A stretch of 64,000 bases of DNA. Origin: Arthrobacter sp. ISL-72. GTDB taxonomy: Bacteria; Actinomycetota; Actinomycetes; Actinomycetales; Micrococcaceae. This document shows, one piece after another, positions 16,560-24,749 of the stretch (its first letter is position 1; each line of letters opens with the position of its first letter). Where the stretch lies: the NCBI RefSeq assembly GCF_018613755.1, contig NZ_JAGGPP010000001.1, forward strand, positions 1 to 64,000. The letters run 5' to 3'. A program made the translations under genes and the position numbers. The notes under the pieces are model-generated. The model saw only the letters and a list, made by a program, of their open reading frames with translations, had not been told where the DNA came from and ran no database searches.

Positions 16560-17852
16560 TTACTTGGCTCCGAATGCCTTGTTCATGGCGTCGGCGGCTT
16601 CGGCGGTTGCCGTGTTGACGTCCGCCTTGCCGGTGACGATCTTCTGGTACATGCCGGTGAAGACGCCCTGCGCATCGATGGTTGACCAGGTCTCCGTGAC
16701 CGGGACGAAGTTGGTGCCGGCGCCGAGGGTCTGGATAAAGGGTGCCACCTGGGTGTTGGACGCTGCCACAGTCTTCTGGACGTCGGAGAAGGTGGGCAGG
16801 TTACCCATGGAGTCGAACATCTTCTGCTGGTATTTCTTGCTGGCCAGCAGCTTCACGAAGTCGGCGGCCAGCGTGCGGTGGGTGCTGCTGTTGAAGACGC
16901 CGAGGTTGTTGCCTCCGGCGAAGGCCGGGGCAACGGAAGCCGCCGTTTTGCCCGGAACGGGGACCACTGCGAATTTGTCCTTGACGGCGCTTGCTGCGAC
17001 GGCCTTGTAGTTGAAGTCGCCGCCGATGGTCATGGCCGACTTGCCGGCAATGAACTGCTGGACGCTGGCGTTGCCGCCGAACTCAGCGCAGGTCTGCGCA
17101 GGGCAGATATCGTCCTTGATGAGGCGGGCGTAGGCGGCGACGCCCTCGCGGGACTCCGTGGAAGCCAAGCCGGAGACGAATGTGTCCCCCTCTTTGGTGG
17201 CGATGCTGCCGCCGTTGGCCCAAAGGTACGGCATGGCCGAGAACTGGGCTGCCCCGCCCACGGAGATGCCGAGCATCCCGGGGTTGGCCGCCCTGACGGC
17301 GCGGGCAACGGATTCAACGTCGGCCAGGGTCTTGGGGACCTCCAGGCCGAGCTGCTGGAGCAGGTCCGTGCGGTAGTAGAGGGCTCGGACGCCGACGAAC
17401 CAGGGAACGCCGTAGTTCTTGGCGTCGATTTCGGTGGTGGCCAGGATCTTGCTGTCGAGGTCCCGGGCTTCGTCCCAGTCCTTGATGTCGGCGGTGACGT
17501 CTGCCAGGCCGCCGGAGGCCACGTAGCTCGCCAGGTCGGTGTTGCCGAATTCGGCGACGTCGGGGGCACTGGAGGGATCGTTGAAGGCTGCCTTGAAGCG
17601 TTCAGCCCGGCTGTCCACGGGGATGTACTGGACGTCGATCTTGGCGCCGCTGTGGGCTGCCTCGAACTCGGTCACGGCCTCTTTGACCACGGCGGACTTG
17701 GGGTCCTGGTTGACTTCGGAGAACAGCCACACACGGACGGTTCCGGTCTGCTCGTCCGAGGATGAGGCGGCGTTGTTCGAGGTGGGCGGGGCGCAGGACG
17801 TCAGGGCCAGGGCGGTCAATGCGACTGCCGCGGCGGTGCGAGCGAGTTTCAA
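16560..17852 (-). CDS. Sugar ABC transporter substrate-binding lipoprotein
   Basis: A 430-residue extracellular solute-binding protein (family 1, maltose-type). The N-terminus is a lipoprotein signal with lipobox LTSC (Cys 20), followed by a Ser/Asn-rich tether and the mature start TVRVWLFSEV. The TTG at 17852 is the start: GGAGG is five bases before it and no better in-frame start exists. It leads the transport genes, 61 bases after the ROK kinase. Substrate probably an amino-sugar oligosaccharide (inference). Confidence 0.9.
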   Translation of the reverse strand: MKLARTAAAVALTALALTSCAPPTSNNAASSSDEQTGTVRVWLFSEVNQDPKSAVVKEAVTEFEAAHSGAKIDVQYIPVDSRAERFKAAFNDPSSAPDVAEFGNTDLASYVASGGLADVTADIKDWDEARDLDSKILATTEIDAKNYGVPWFVGVRALYYRTDLLQQLGLEVPKTLADVESVARAVRAANPGMLGISVGGAAQFSAMPYLWANGGSIATKEGDTFVSGLASTESREGVAAYARLIKDDICPAQTCAEFGGNASVQQFIAGKSAMTIGGDFNYKAVAASAVKDKFAVVPVPGKTAASVAPAFAGGNNLGVFNSSTHRTLAADFVKLLASKKYQQKMFDSMGNLPTFSDVQKTVAASNTQVAPFIQTLGAGTNFVPVTETWSTIDAQGVFTGMYQKIVTGKADVNTATAEAADAMNKAFGAK

Positions 17853-17913
17853 AATTCCTCCATTGGAAAAGTGGGATGAGGTTTGCAGGGTGTGAGTGAG
17901 CAGGGGCGGGCAA

Positions 17914-18924
17914 TTAGAGGGTGCATGTTAGGGCCGCCAGGCGGGCTGTTTCCTGCCGAGGCAGCCCCGCGGCCGGCAGCGCAGCGGCACCCAGGGCTGC
18001 AGCTCCCAGTGCCGCAGCCCCCAATGCCGCCAGCGGAATGTCCGCGGGGAGCAGTTCAAAGCGGTCTGGGAGACGAAGGGACTCGAGGAACAGGGACTTG
18101 TCCGCACGCCGTTCAAGTTCGGACTGGATGCCTTGGAGCAGCGCCGGCCCCAGGGCGGCGAGGCCCCCGCCGATGATGATCCGGTGGGCCCCCGTCGACA
18201 GGACCAGGATCTGGATCGCCAGCGCCACGCCGCGGCACAGCGTTTCCGCCGCTTCGCGGGCCTGCCGGTCGCCGGTGAGCGCTGCCGTGAACGGATCCCG
18301 TCCGCCGCCCGGCGGCGGAGTCCACATCCGGGCCAGGGCAGACCCGGATGTCAGGGTTTCCAGGCACCCCACTTGGCCGCAGGCGCAGGGGGTGTCCCCG
18401 GCGACCGGCAGATGGCCGATTTCGCCCAGCATGCCGTCAGGCCCCCGGAGGACCAAGCCGTTCCTGACGACGCTGGCGGCCAGGCCCGTGCCGAGGTTCA
18501 GGTACGCCAGCGTCTCGTCGTGGGAAACGCCCGAGCCACCGGGCACCGATCCGTCGGCTGTTCGGGCCGCGAGGATGCCGTAGGCCCCTAAAGCTGCGGC
18601 CTTCACATCGTTCTCAACGGCAACGGGAGATCCGAGCAATTGCTCCAGTTCGCCCGCCAGGTTGAGGGTTTCCACGCCCAGATTCACGGCGTGGCGGACC
18701 ACGCCGGTGGACGGATCCACAAGACCGGGCATGCAGGCCCCCATGGAGTCCGGCCGGCCGTGGCCGGCCTCGGCCATTGCGTCCCAGGCCAGGGACGCGG
18801 CCACTCCGACCACCTGGTCCCCGCCGAAACCGGAGGGTGCGGTGCGCAGGGCGGCTAGCGAGCCGTCGTCGTGCAGGATCGCGGCCGCTGTTTTGGTTCC
18901 GCCGATGTCCAGCCCGAGCCTCAT
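17914..18924 (-). CDS. ROK-family sugar kinase (candidate N-acetylglucosamine kinase)
   Basis: A 336-residue ROK kinase. It starts MRLGLDIGGTKTAAAIL (phosphate-binding loop), has the sugar-binding ENDVKAAALGAYG, and the zinc-binding CACGQVGCLET motif typical of ROK glucose/GlcNAc kinases. The ATG at 18924 begins exactly at the ATP motif; longer frames read into the repressor gene. The C-terminus holds three near-identical LGAAA units encoded by a 15-bp repeat, an unusual expansion after residue 300. Linked to a GH20 enzyme and importer, it likely phosphorylates imported or released GlcNAc. Confidence 0.87.
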   Translation of the reverse strand: MRLGLDIGGTKTAAAILHDDGSLAALRTAPSGFGGDQVVGVAASLAWDAMAEAGHGRPDSMGACMPGLVDPSTGVVRHAVNLGVETLNLAGELEQLLGSPVAVENDVKAAALGAYGILAARTADGSVPGGSGVSHDETLAYLNLGTGLAASVVRNGLVLRGPDGMLGEIGHLPVAGDTPCACGQVGCLETLTSGSALARMWTPPPGGGRDPFTAALTGDRQAREAAETLCRGVALAIQILVLSTGAHRIIIGGGLAALGPALLQGIQSELERRADKSLFLESLRLPDRFELLPADIPLAALGAAALGAAALGAAALPAAGLPRQETARLAALTCTL

Positions 18925-18967
18925 GATGCGGGTCCGGCCAGTGCGGGTGCCGTCAAAATGGGTACCA

Positions 18968-20116
18968 TTACGCAACGCCCAATTGGTTCCAGAGCACCAG
19001 CACAGAGGTTCCCCGCAGGACGATGTCAGGGGCGTCGTCGGCCAGCCGGACAGATACCGGTGCCGGGTCCTGCTGCAGCAGCCGGGAAAGCAAGGTTGTC
19101 TCGACGGCGTCGAGCAACTGCCCGTCGAGCAGGTGCGGCGGTCCACTCAGGACCACCTCGGACAGATCGAGTGCGCCGACAACCGGCGCCAATGCGACGG
19201 CGAGCCGTTCACCGGCCTCGCGGAACAAAGCGTCGGCCGCAGCCTCAGGTTCGGGGCTTGCGGCTGCTTCGGCCATCTTCCGTTCGAGGTTGGGGACGGA
19301 CATCCAGGTTTCCAAACAGCCGGTCTTCCCGCAGTTGCACACGGCTCCCCCGTCGGTGCCTACAGTGACGTGACCGATTTCGCCGGCGCCGGAGTGGGCG
19401 CCGCGAACGCGCCGCCCGCCCACGATCAGTCCGGAGCCGACACCGCGGCCAATCTTCACCAGGATCATGTCGTCGCTGCCGCCCCCGAAGGTGTACTCCG
19501 CATGGACCGCAGCGTCGGCGTCATTGGACACCAGCACCGGTATCCCGGTGTGCTTCTGAAGCAGGTCCCGGAGCCGGACATTCTTCCAGCCCAGGTTGGA
19601 GGCCTCGACCACAACGCCGTCGGGGCTGACGATGCCCGGGGTTCCGACGCCGATGCCCAGGAGCGTGGCGGTGGCCAGCTCCATGGCGTCGGCGGCGAGC
19701 TGGACGACCTGGCTGACCACGGCTTCACCGGTTTCCGGTCCGATGGAGCGCTCGAGCCGGTTGACGATGTTGCCGTCAAGGTCCAGTACGGCGGCGCGCA
19801 GGACGCCGTTTTCTGCCAGGTCCATGCCGATGATCTGCAGTCCGCGTCGGTTGAGGTCCACCAGGATGGCCGGTTTTCCTGGGCGGCCCTTCTCGGACTG
19901 GCCCAGCTCCACCACGTGGCCGCGTTCAATCAGATGCGCGACGAGGTCCGACACGGTAACGCGGGTCAGACCAAGGGCCCTCGAGAGATCCGCCCGGCTC
20001 ATGGCACCGGATGAGTGCAGGGTCTGGCGCACCAGGGACAGGTTGCGTGCGCGGCCATCGGAAGGAAGGGTTCCACTTACCGAGCCGGCAGTGCGAACAC
20101 CTGGAGATTCGTTCAT
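18968..20116 (-). CDS. ROK-family transcriptional repressor (NagC/XylR type)
   Basis: A 382-residue ROK regulator: N-terminal winged helix (LSLVRQTLHSSGAMSRADLS, GLTRVTVSDLVAHLIERG) followed by the ROK sugar-kinase-like domain (GMDLAENGVLRAAVLD, VSNDADAAVHAEYTFGGG, zinc motif CNCGKTGCLET). The second-half glycine-rich phosphate loop is altered compared with the kinase next door, as in regulators. It is the first gene of the amino-sugar operon; a perfect 23-bp dyad ends two bases before its ATG, so it probably represses its own operon and the divergent cutC gene. Effector likely GlcNAc or GlcNAc-6-P (inference). Confidence 0.88.
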   Translation of the reverse strand: MNESPGVRTAGSVSGTLPSDGRARNLSLVRQTLHSSGAMSRADLSRALGLTRVTVSDLVAHLIERGHVVELGQSEKGRPGKPAILVDLNRRGLQIIGMDLAENGVLRAAVLDLDGNIVNRLERSIGPETGEAVVSQVVQLAADAMELATATLLGIGVGTPGIVSPDGVVVEASNLGWKNVRLRDLLQKHTGIPVLVSNDADAAVHAEYTFGGGSDDMILVKIGRGVGSGLIVGGRRVRGAHSGAGEIGHVTVGTDGGAVCNCGKTGCLETWMSVPNLERKMAEAAASPEPEAAADALFREAGERLAVALAPVVGALDLSEVVLSGPPHLLDGQLLDAVETTLLSRLLQQDPAPVSVRLADDAPDIVLRGTSVLVLWNQLGVA

Positions 20117-20118
20117 GT

Positions 20119-20141
20119 TTGTTAGTAAACTATACTAACAA
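20119..20141. promoter_or_regulatory. ROK-repressor operator
   Basis: TTGTTAGTA (20119-20127) and TACTAACAA (20133-20141) are perfect 9-bp arms around a 5-bp spacer. The TTAGTn...ACTAA form resembles NagC/Mlc-type operators. It contains a TATAGT hexamer on the minus strand 12 bases before the ATG at 20116, so binding would block the promoter and the message would have almost no leader. Confidence 0.75.
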
Positions 20142-20233
20142 TCAAATGGCAATGGTTTTCTTTTGGTTCCACCCCGGCCCCCGGGCCGACCGGACCGGGC
20201 CGAACCGAACCGCCCTTACTGCAGGAGCTACCC

Positions 20234-20974
20234 GTGAAACTCGAAATTGCAGTGGCCAGTGCCGACGGCGCGGGAACTGCCGCCGCTGAAGGCGCAGACC
20301 GGATCGAGCTGTGCAGCAGCCTGGAGCTCGGCGGCATCACACCGTCCCAGGGCCTGATGGAGGCCGCCGCGGAACGGGCGCACGGCAAGCTGGAGATCCA
20401 CCCGCTTATCCGCTGCCGCCCCGGCGACTTCACTTACTCCCCCACCGAGCTGGACACCATGGAGCGCGAGATTCGTATGCTGCTGGCGCAGGGTGCGCAG
20501 GGAGTGGTGTTCGGCGCGCTGACACCTGGAGGGGAAGTGGATGTTGCCGCCACGCGCCGCCTCGCCGAGTGTGCCCGGAACGCAGACCCCTCGGCGCAGC
20601 TGACCTTCCACCGCGCGATCGACCGGAGCCCCGATGCAGTGGCGGCCGTGGAGGTGCTGTTGGGGCTCGGCTTCACGCGCGTTCTGAGCTCCGGCCGGTC
20701 GGCGTCAGCGCGCGAAGGCCTGGACACGTTGGTCCGCATGGCCCGGGCGGCCGCCGGCCACCTTCAGGTCATGGCCGGCGGTGGGCTCAGGATTCCGGAC
20801 ATTCCGGCCGTGAAGCGCTCGGAGTTGGATGCCGTGCATCTGTCGGCCAAGCGGCAGGTGTCCGCGTCGGCTTCCGGAGCATTGTCACTGGGTGCCTGGG
20901 ATGGAGCTGATCCTATGGCGTATTACGTGACCGACGCTGCGGCAGTGAGGGCGGCCCGCATCGCCTGCGGCTGA
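20234..20974 (+). CDS. cutC: CutC-family TIM-barrel protein
   Basis: A 246-residue CutC homologue. Signatures: LEIAVASADGAGTAAAEGAD, IELCSSLELGGITPSQG, IHPLIRCRPGDFTYS, LTFHRAIDRSPD and VLSSGRSASAREG, all hallmarks of the family. CutC is named for copper homeostasis, but biochemical proof is weak and its distribution near sugar genes is common. Here it is divergent from a ROK repressor at a shared operator, which argues for a carbohydrate-linked function. GTG start at 20234, AGGAG at 20223-20227. Confidence 0.88.
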   Translation: MKLEIAVASADGAGTAAAEGADRIELCSSLELGGITPSQGLMEAAAERAHGKLEIHPLIRCRPGDFTYSPTELDTMEREIRMLLAQGAQGVVFGALTPGGEVDVAATRRLAECARNADPSAQLTFHRAIDRSPDAVAAVEVLLGLGFTRVLSSGRSASAREGLDTLVRMARAAAGHLQVMAGGGLRIPDIPAVKRSELDAVHLSAKRQVSASASGALSLGAWDGADPMAYYVTDAAAVRAARIACG

Positions 20975-20988
20975 AGCCGGAGCGGACC

Positions 20989-21354
20989 CTAGGCCGCGGG
21001 CCGGGGAGGTTCGTGGAGACCGAAGGCTGAGCCTTGGTCGTCCTTGCAGAGCTTGAACCTGCCGTACTCCCCCGCGCTGGTCTCGTCCCCAAGTTCAGGT
21101 TCATCGACTGAGCCGCCGAGCTCCCGTACCCGGTCCAGTGCGGCGTCCATGTTGTCCACCCGGAAGAAGAGGTACGGCACGGCGCCGGGGTCCCCGCCGT
21201 GCATCCCGCCGGCGAGCCCGGGGGTGCCGATCACGAATCCTCCTCCGGCGGAGGGCCCGGGTGTGAAGTCCCAGCCGAAGAGCGCCCCGTAGAACGCCTT
21301 GCCCCGCCGGGGATCTTCGACGCCGATTTCAAAGAATGCTGGCTCGCCGGACAT
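20989..21354 (-). CDS. VOC (glyoxalase/bleomycin-resistance fold) protein
   Basis: A 121-residue VOC-superfamily protein with paired beta-alpha-beta-beta-beta modules: FFEIGVEDPRRGKAFYGALFGWDFTPG opens the first, and VPYLFFRVDNMDAALDRVRELGGSV opens the second. The end FKLCKDDQGSAFGLHEPP matches the closing strand of the group often annotated as 27 kDa antigen/Cfp30B-like glyoxalases. A ligand or reaction cannot be named. The ATG at 21354 has GGAGGAG upstream. It is convergent with cutC, 14 bases apart. Confidence 0.82.
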   Translation of the reverse strand: MSGEPAFFEIGVEDPRRGKAFYGALFGWDFTPGPSAGGGFVIGTPGLAGGMHGGDPGAVPYLFFRVDNMDAALDRVRELGGSVDEPELGDETSAGEYGRFKLCKDDQGSAFGLHEPPRPAA

Positions 21355-21436
21355 CGCTCCTCCTGGTCTTGGGTGAGAACGCACCCACCCTAGGACCGAA
21401 AGCCGGGGCGCACAATGGTGCCGGGCTTTCCTGCCC

Positions 21437-21700
21437 CTACAGCCTGTGATGCTCCGGGACCGCCCACCGGGCAGCTCCGGAATCGGCTTTGCCTGCCGGG
21501 AGGCCTGCAAATGTCCAGACGCAGGGCCGGCCGGAATCGCTCGGGAGGAGCTGGCCCTCGTACAGCGAGACGCTCGCTCCCGCCGGACTCTGCCAGACGC
21601 CGGTCAGTTCGCAGTGGGTGCCGGTGGCCTGCCGCCGCGGCACCGACAGGTTGAGGATCCTGCGAGCCCGCTTCTCGGCAACGGGGAGTCTCTTCTTCAC
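21437..21700 (-). CDS. Small hypothetical protein (87 aa) coupled to the hydro-lyase gene
   Basis: An 87-residue protein with no family I recognise. It starts MKKRLPVAEKRARRIL (GTG at 21700), has a basic N-terminus, a central TGVWQSPAGASVSLYEGQLL and a short tail. AGGAG at 21708-21712 is seven bases upstream. Its start overlaps the stop of the DUF1445 gene as GTGA (21697-21700), so the two should be translated together. Codon bias agrees with its neighbours. Role unknown; an accessory to the DUF1445 enzyme is the simplest guess. Confidence 0.55.
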   Translation of the reverse strand: MKKRLPVAEKRARRILNLSVPRRQATGTHCELTGVWQSPAGASVSLYEGQLLPSDSGRPCVWTFAGLPAGKADSGAARWAVPEHHRL

Positions 21701-22500
21701 AATGACGCTCCTGCCGATTCCCGGTAAGTGCTTTCGGGAACATCCGTAATGAACATGTGCCCGGGGGCGTGGCTGATGGCAAAAGGGGGCCTGGATGCCA
21801 TCACTGCGCTCTGCGGTGTCACGCCGCACGCCCAGAAAACCGGAACTTCCCCCGGCCGGATCTCCACCGCATCGCCAAAGTCGGGGCGGTTGATGTCAAT
21901 GATGCCCAGGTCCTCCGGCGACCCGACGTGAACCGGGCTGCCGTGGACCTTCGGCACTTCCAACGTCACCCTGATGGCCGTTTCGACCAGCTCGGGCGGC
22001 ATTGGGCGCATCGAAACCACCATCGGGCCGTGGATCCGACCGGCCGGCGAGCACTCGATGTTCGTGCGGTACATGGGGACGTTGCGGCCGGTTTCGGTGT
22101 GCCGCAGCGGGATGCCGGCACTGGCGAGTGCGGCTTCGAAAGTGAAGCTACAGCCGATGAGGACCCCCACCATGTCGTCACGCCAGCCCGGGGAGACGTC
22201 CGCGACTTCGTCGGCAAGCTCTCCGTCCACCCACACCCGGTAAGCGGGGATGTCACTGCGGATGTCGGATCCTGCTGCGAGGGCGCTTTCGTACCGGCCC
22301 GCCGGAATGATGTCGATGACGGGGCAGGCTTTGGGGTTGAGCCGGCAGAATTCGATGAATTCGTCGGCGTAGTCGGCCGTCACCGCTATCAGGTTCGCCT
22401 GGGTGTAGCCGTCGCTCCAGCCGGAGGTGGGGGTGACCAGGCCGTTGCGGAACTTCAGGCGTGCATCCGAGGGTGCCATGAGGGCGTTGGCCGGGTTCAT
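21697..22500 (-). CDS. DUF1445 putative hydro-lyase (D-glutamate cyclase-like)
   Basis: A 267-residue protein of the DUF1445 family, annotated as putative hydro-lyase and related to D-glutamate cyclase. Family features: TPTSGWSDGYTQANLI near residue 25, a central DMVGVLIGCSFTFEAALASAG, and the late VFWACGVTPQSAVMASRPPF with ITHAPGHMF-like ending (ISHAPGHMFITDVPES). It overlaps the MHS transporter gene by ATGA (22497-22500) and the 87-aa gene by GTGA, forming a tight three-gene operon. The natural substrate is probably a small carboxylic or amino acid carried by that transporter (inference). Confidence 0.87.
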   Translation of the reverse strand: MNPANALMAPSDARLKFRNGLVTPTSGWSDGYTQANLIAVTADYADEFIEFCRLNPKACPVIDIIPAGRYESALAAGSDIRSDIPAYRVWVDGELADEVADVSPGWRDDMVGVLIGCSFTFEAALASAGIPLRHTETGRNVPMYRTNIECSPAGRIHGPMVVSMRPMPPELVETAIRVTLEVPKVHGSPVHVGSPEDLGIIDINRPDFGDAVEIRPGEVPVFWACGVTPQSAVMASRPPFAISHAPGHMFITDVPESTYRESAGASL

Positions 22501-23852
22501 CGGGCGTCCGCCAGTTCAGTCGAAGACTGCAGGTATTCCTCGTCTTCGGCAACATTGGAGTCCCGTCCGAGGGCCAGGCCAACCAGGGTCAGGAGGCAGG
22601 CGACGGTGAGGTAGATGGCAACCGGGACCCAGCTGTGGAAGGTGCTCAGCAGGAGGGTGAACATGAACGGTGCGATGGCGCCGCCGATGATTCCTGCGAA
22701 CGTGTAGGCCAGTGAGCTGCCGGTGGAGCGGAGCCGCGGCGAGAACTGCTCGACGACGAACGCCGCCTGGGGGCCGTACATGAACGAGTGGCAGAGCAGA
22801 CCCAGTACGGTGCCTATGATCAGCATGACCGGGGAGCGTCCTTCGAGGACGATGAAGAACAGGTAGGCCCAGACGGCGGCGGCCACTGCGGCGATGGCGT
22901 AGACCAGCCGGCGGTTGATGCGGTCCGAGATGGCCCCGGCGAGCGGCATGGTGAATATCTGGAGCGCCGAACCGATCAGTACCGCCACCAGCACCTGGCC
23001 GCGGTCGAAGCCGAGTTCCTGAATACCGTAGGTGAGCGTAAAGACGGTGCACATCGCGTAGGTGACGTCCGGTCCGATGCGGCTGAGCATGGCCGCGATG
23101 AGGGGCCGGCGCTGGGTGGCCAGCACTTCGCGGATGGGGGCCTTGGGCTTGTCACCCCGGGCCTCCATGGCCTTGAAGATCGGGGTGTCTTCGAGCTTGA
23201 GGCGGATCCAGAGGCCGAAGGCCACCAGCAGCGCGGAGATCAGGAAGGCGATCCGCCAGCCGAAGTTCAGGAAGTCCTCTTCGGACAGGGCCAAAGTCAG
23301 GACGGCCAGGGCACCGTTGGCCATCAGGTTGCCGGCGGGCGGGCCGATCTGCGCGGCGGATGCCCAGAAGCCGCGGCGGTTGGGGTCACCGAATTCGCTG
23401 GAGAGCAGGACCGCTCCACCCCATTCGCCGCCGACGCCGACGCCCTGCGCGAAGCGGAGGAAGACGAGGAGGGCAGGGGCGATGATGCCGATGTTGTCGT
23501 ACGTGGGCAGCAGGCCGATGAGGAAAGTGGCGACGCCGATCAGCATCAGCGTGACCACCAGGATCTTCTTGCGGTCGATCTCATCCCCGAGCCGTCCGAA
23601 GATGATGCCGCCGACGGGCCGGGAAATGTAGCCCACGGCGTAGGTGGAGAAGGCCAGCAGGGTGCCCGTGACGGGGTCCGAGGACGGGAAGAAGATCAGC
23701 GGGAAAACGATCGCGGCCGCGGCGGAATAGACGGCGAAGTCGTAGAACTCCAGCGCGGTTCCGGTCAGGCTGGCTGCGAAGGCCTTGTACATGCCCTTGC
23801 GCCCTACAAAGGGTTTCGGGACAGCGGGGGCCATTGCTGATTGAGTGGCCAT
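22497..23852 (-). CDS. MFS transporter of the metabolite:H+ symporter (MHS) family
   Basis: A 451-residue twelve-helix carrier of the ShiA/ProP-like MHS group. Signatures: GTALEFYDFAVYSAAAAIVFP in the first helix, the loop-2-3 motif GRLGDEIDRKKIL, and GVGVGGEWGGAVLLSSEF. The repeated motif in the second half reads GAISDRINRRLVY. MHS carriers move organic acids and betaines with protons. First gene of the operon with the DUF1445 protein; strongly spaced operator-like repeats lie 150 bases upstream. Confidence 0.9.
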   Translation of the reverse strand: MATQSAMAPAVPKPFVGRKGMYKAFAASLTGTALEFYDFAVYSAAAAIVFPLIFFPSSDPVTGTLLAFSTYAVGYISRPVGGIIFGRLGDEIDRKKILVVTLMLIGVATFLIGLLPTYDNIGIIAPALLVFLRFAQGVGVGGEWGGAVLLSSEFGDPNRRGFWASAAQIGPPAGNLMANGALAVLTLALSEEDFLNFGWRIAFLISALLVAFGLWIRLKLEDTPIFKAMEARGDKPKAPIREVLATQRRPLIAAMLSRIGPDVTYAMCTVFTLTYGIQELGFDRGQVLVAVLIGSALQIFTMPLAGAISDRINRRLVYAIAAVAAAVWAYLFFIVLEGRSPVMLIIGTVLGLLCHSFMYGPQAAFVVEQFSPRLRSTGSSLAYTFAGIIGGAIAPFMFTLLLSTFHSWVPVAIYLTVACLLTLVGLALGRDSNVAEDEEYLQSSTELADAR

Positions 23853-23999
23853 TTGTATCCTCCATGAAGAGTGGATGTCATCCGCGTTTCGGGCGGATGG
23901 TGCTAGTGCGCTTCTGCCTTGGCTTGCGACGTTGCAAGGTTGGGGCGTTTGGGCGCTTGTGCGGCTGCCGTGATGGGCTGCGGAAGTCGAGACTGCGAG

Positions 24000-24042
24000 A
24001 AATTGTTGGATCGTTGAACAATCCGAACTTGTTGAACAATTT
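24000..24042. promoter_or_regulatory. Operator-like repeats upstream of the MHS operon
   Basis: GTTGAACAAT occurs at 24013-24022 and again at 24031-24040 (18-bp period). TTGTTGAACAA (24029-24039) is a perfect dyad, and the outer arms AAATTGTT (24000-24007) and AACAATTT (24035-24042) also pair. The AT-rich TTGTTnAACAA form is typical of FadR-subfamily GntR regulators. Which regulator binds is unknown. Confidence 0.6.
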
Positions 24043-24126
24043 ACGCGACGCAGATCACACCGTCAAGGGTTGACGCTGATTCAATCGTCGTGCGCAGCCG
24101 CCTGCGATGGAGGATAGTTGGGTGTC

Positions 24127-24699
24127 ATGACGGCAAGCTACAGGTACGACGTTGAGATCCTGCACCTGCTCGTGTCGACGGGGCATGCCTACTTTGGCCG
24201 GGCACGCGAGGGGGCGGCGGATGTCCCCGCCTTGGACGCGGACCAGGTGCAGCTGGTGGCCGGCAAGGGCATCGTGGGCGACCGTTTCTTCGGCAAGGCC
24301 GCGCACATGGACGCCGCCGTCACCCTGATCGCGGTCGAGGCCCTCGAAGCCATGGCGGCGGAGCTGGGAACAGCACCTTTTGATCCTCTGTTGACGCGGC
24401 GCAATGTGGTCCTCCGGGGCGCCCACCTGGCCCCGCTGCTCGGCGGCGAGTTCGCGCTGGAATCACGCCGCGATCAGGTGCGGCTACGTGCCGGACGGCC
24501 TGCCCACCCCTGTGCATGGATGGACCGGATGCTGGCCCCGGGTGCGCACAAGGCCATGCGCGGCCGGGGCGGTGTGCGCTGCCAGCCGCTCTCGGACGGC
24601 ATCCTGCACCGGGGCCCGGCGGTGCTGATCAGCCCGGTGCCGCTGGACCCGGACAGCGCAGGCACCCCCGCACTGCTGCGCCCCTCCCGGCTGCCGTAG
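24127..24699 (+). CDS. MOSC-domain protein
   Basis: A 190-residue MOSC (molybdenum cofactor sulfurase C-terminal) domain protein. The family run is visible: GKGIVGDRFFGKAAHMDAAV, then TRRNVVLRG, GGEFALES, and the conserved cysteine in HPCAWMDRM. MOSC proteins handle sulfur or molybdopterin-linked reductions. The ATG at 24127 is 13 bases from GGAGG (24109-24113); an in-frame TTG at 24118 is only four bases away, so the start is uncertain by three codons. Single gene, convergent with an MFS gene. Confidence 0.85.
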   Translation: MTASYRYDVEILHLLVSTGHAYFGRAREGAADVPALDADQVQLVAGKGIVGDRFFGKAAHMDAAVTLIAVEALEAMAAELGTAPFDPLLTRRNVVLRGAHLAPLLGGEFALESRRDQVRLRAGRPAHPCAWMDRMLAPGAHKAMRGRGGVRCQPLSDGILHRGPAVLISPVPLDPDSAGTPALLRPSRLP

Positions 24700-24749
24700 C
24701 GGGCGCGGGTTCCGGCGGACCTGGCTTCACACGCGCAGGAGGATGTCGG

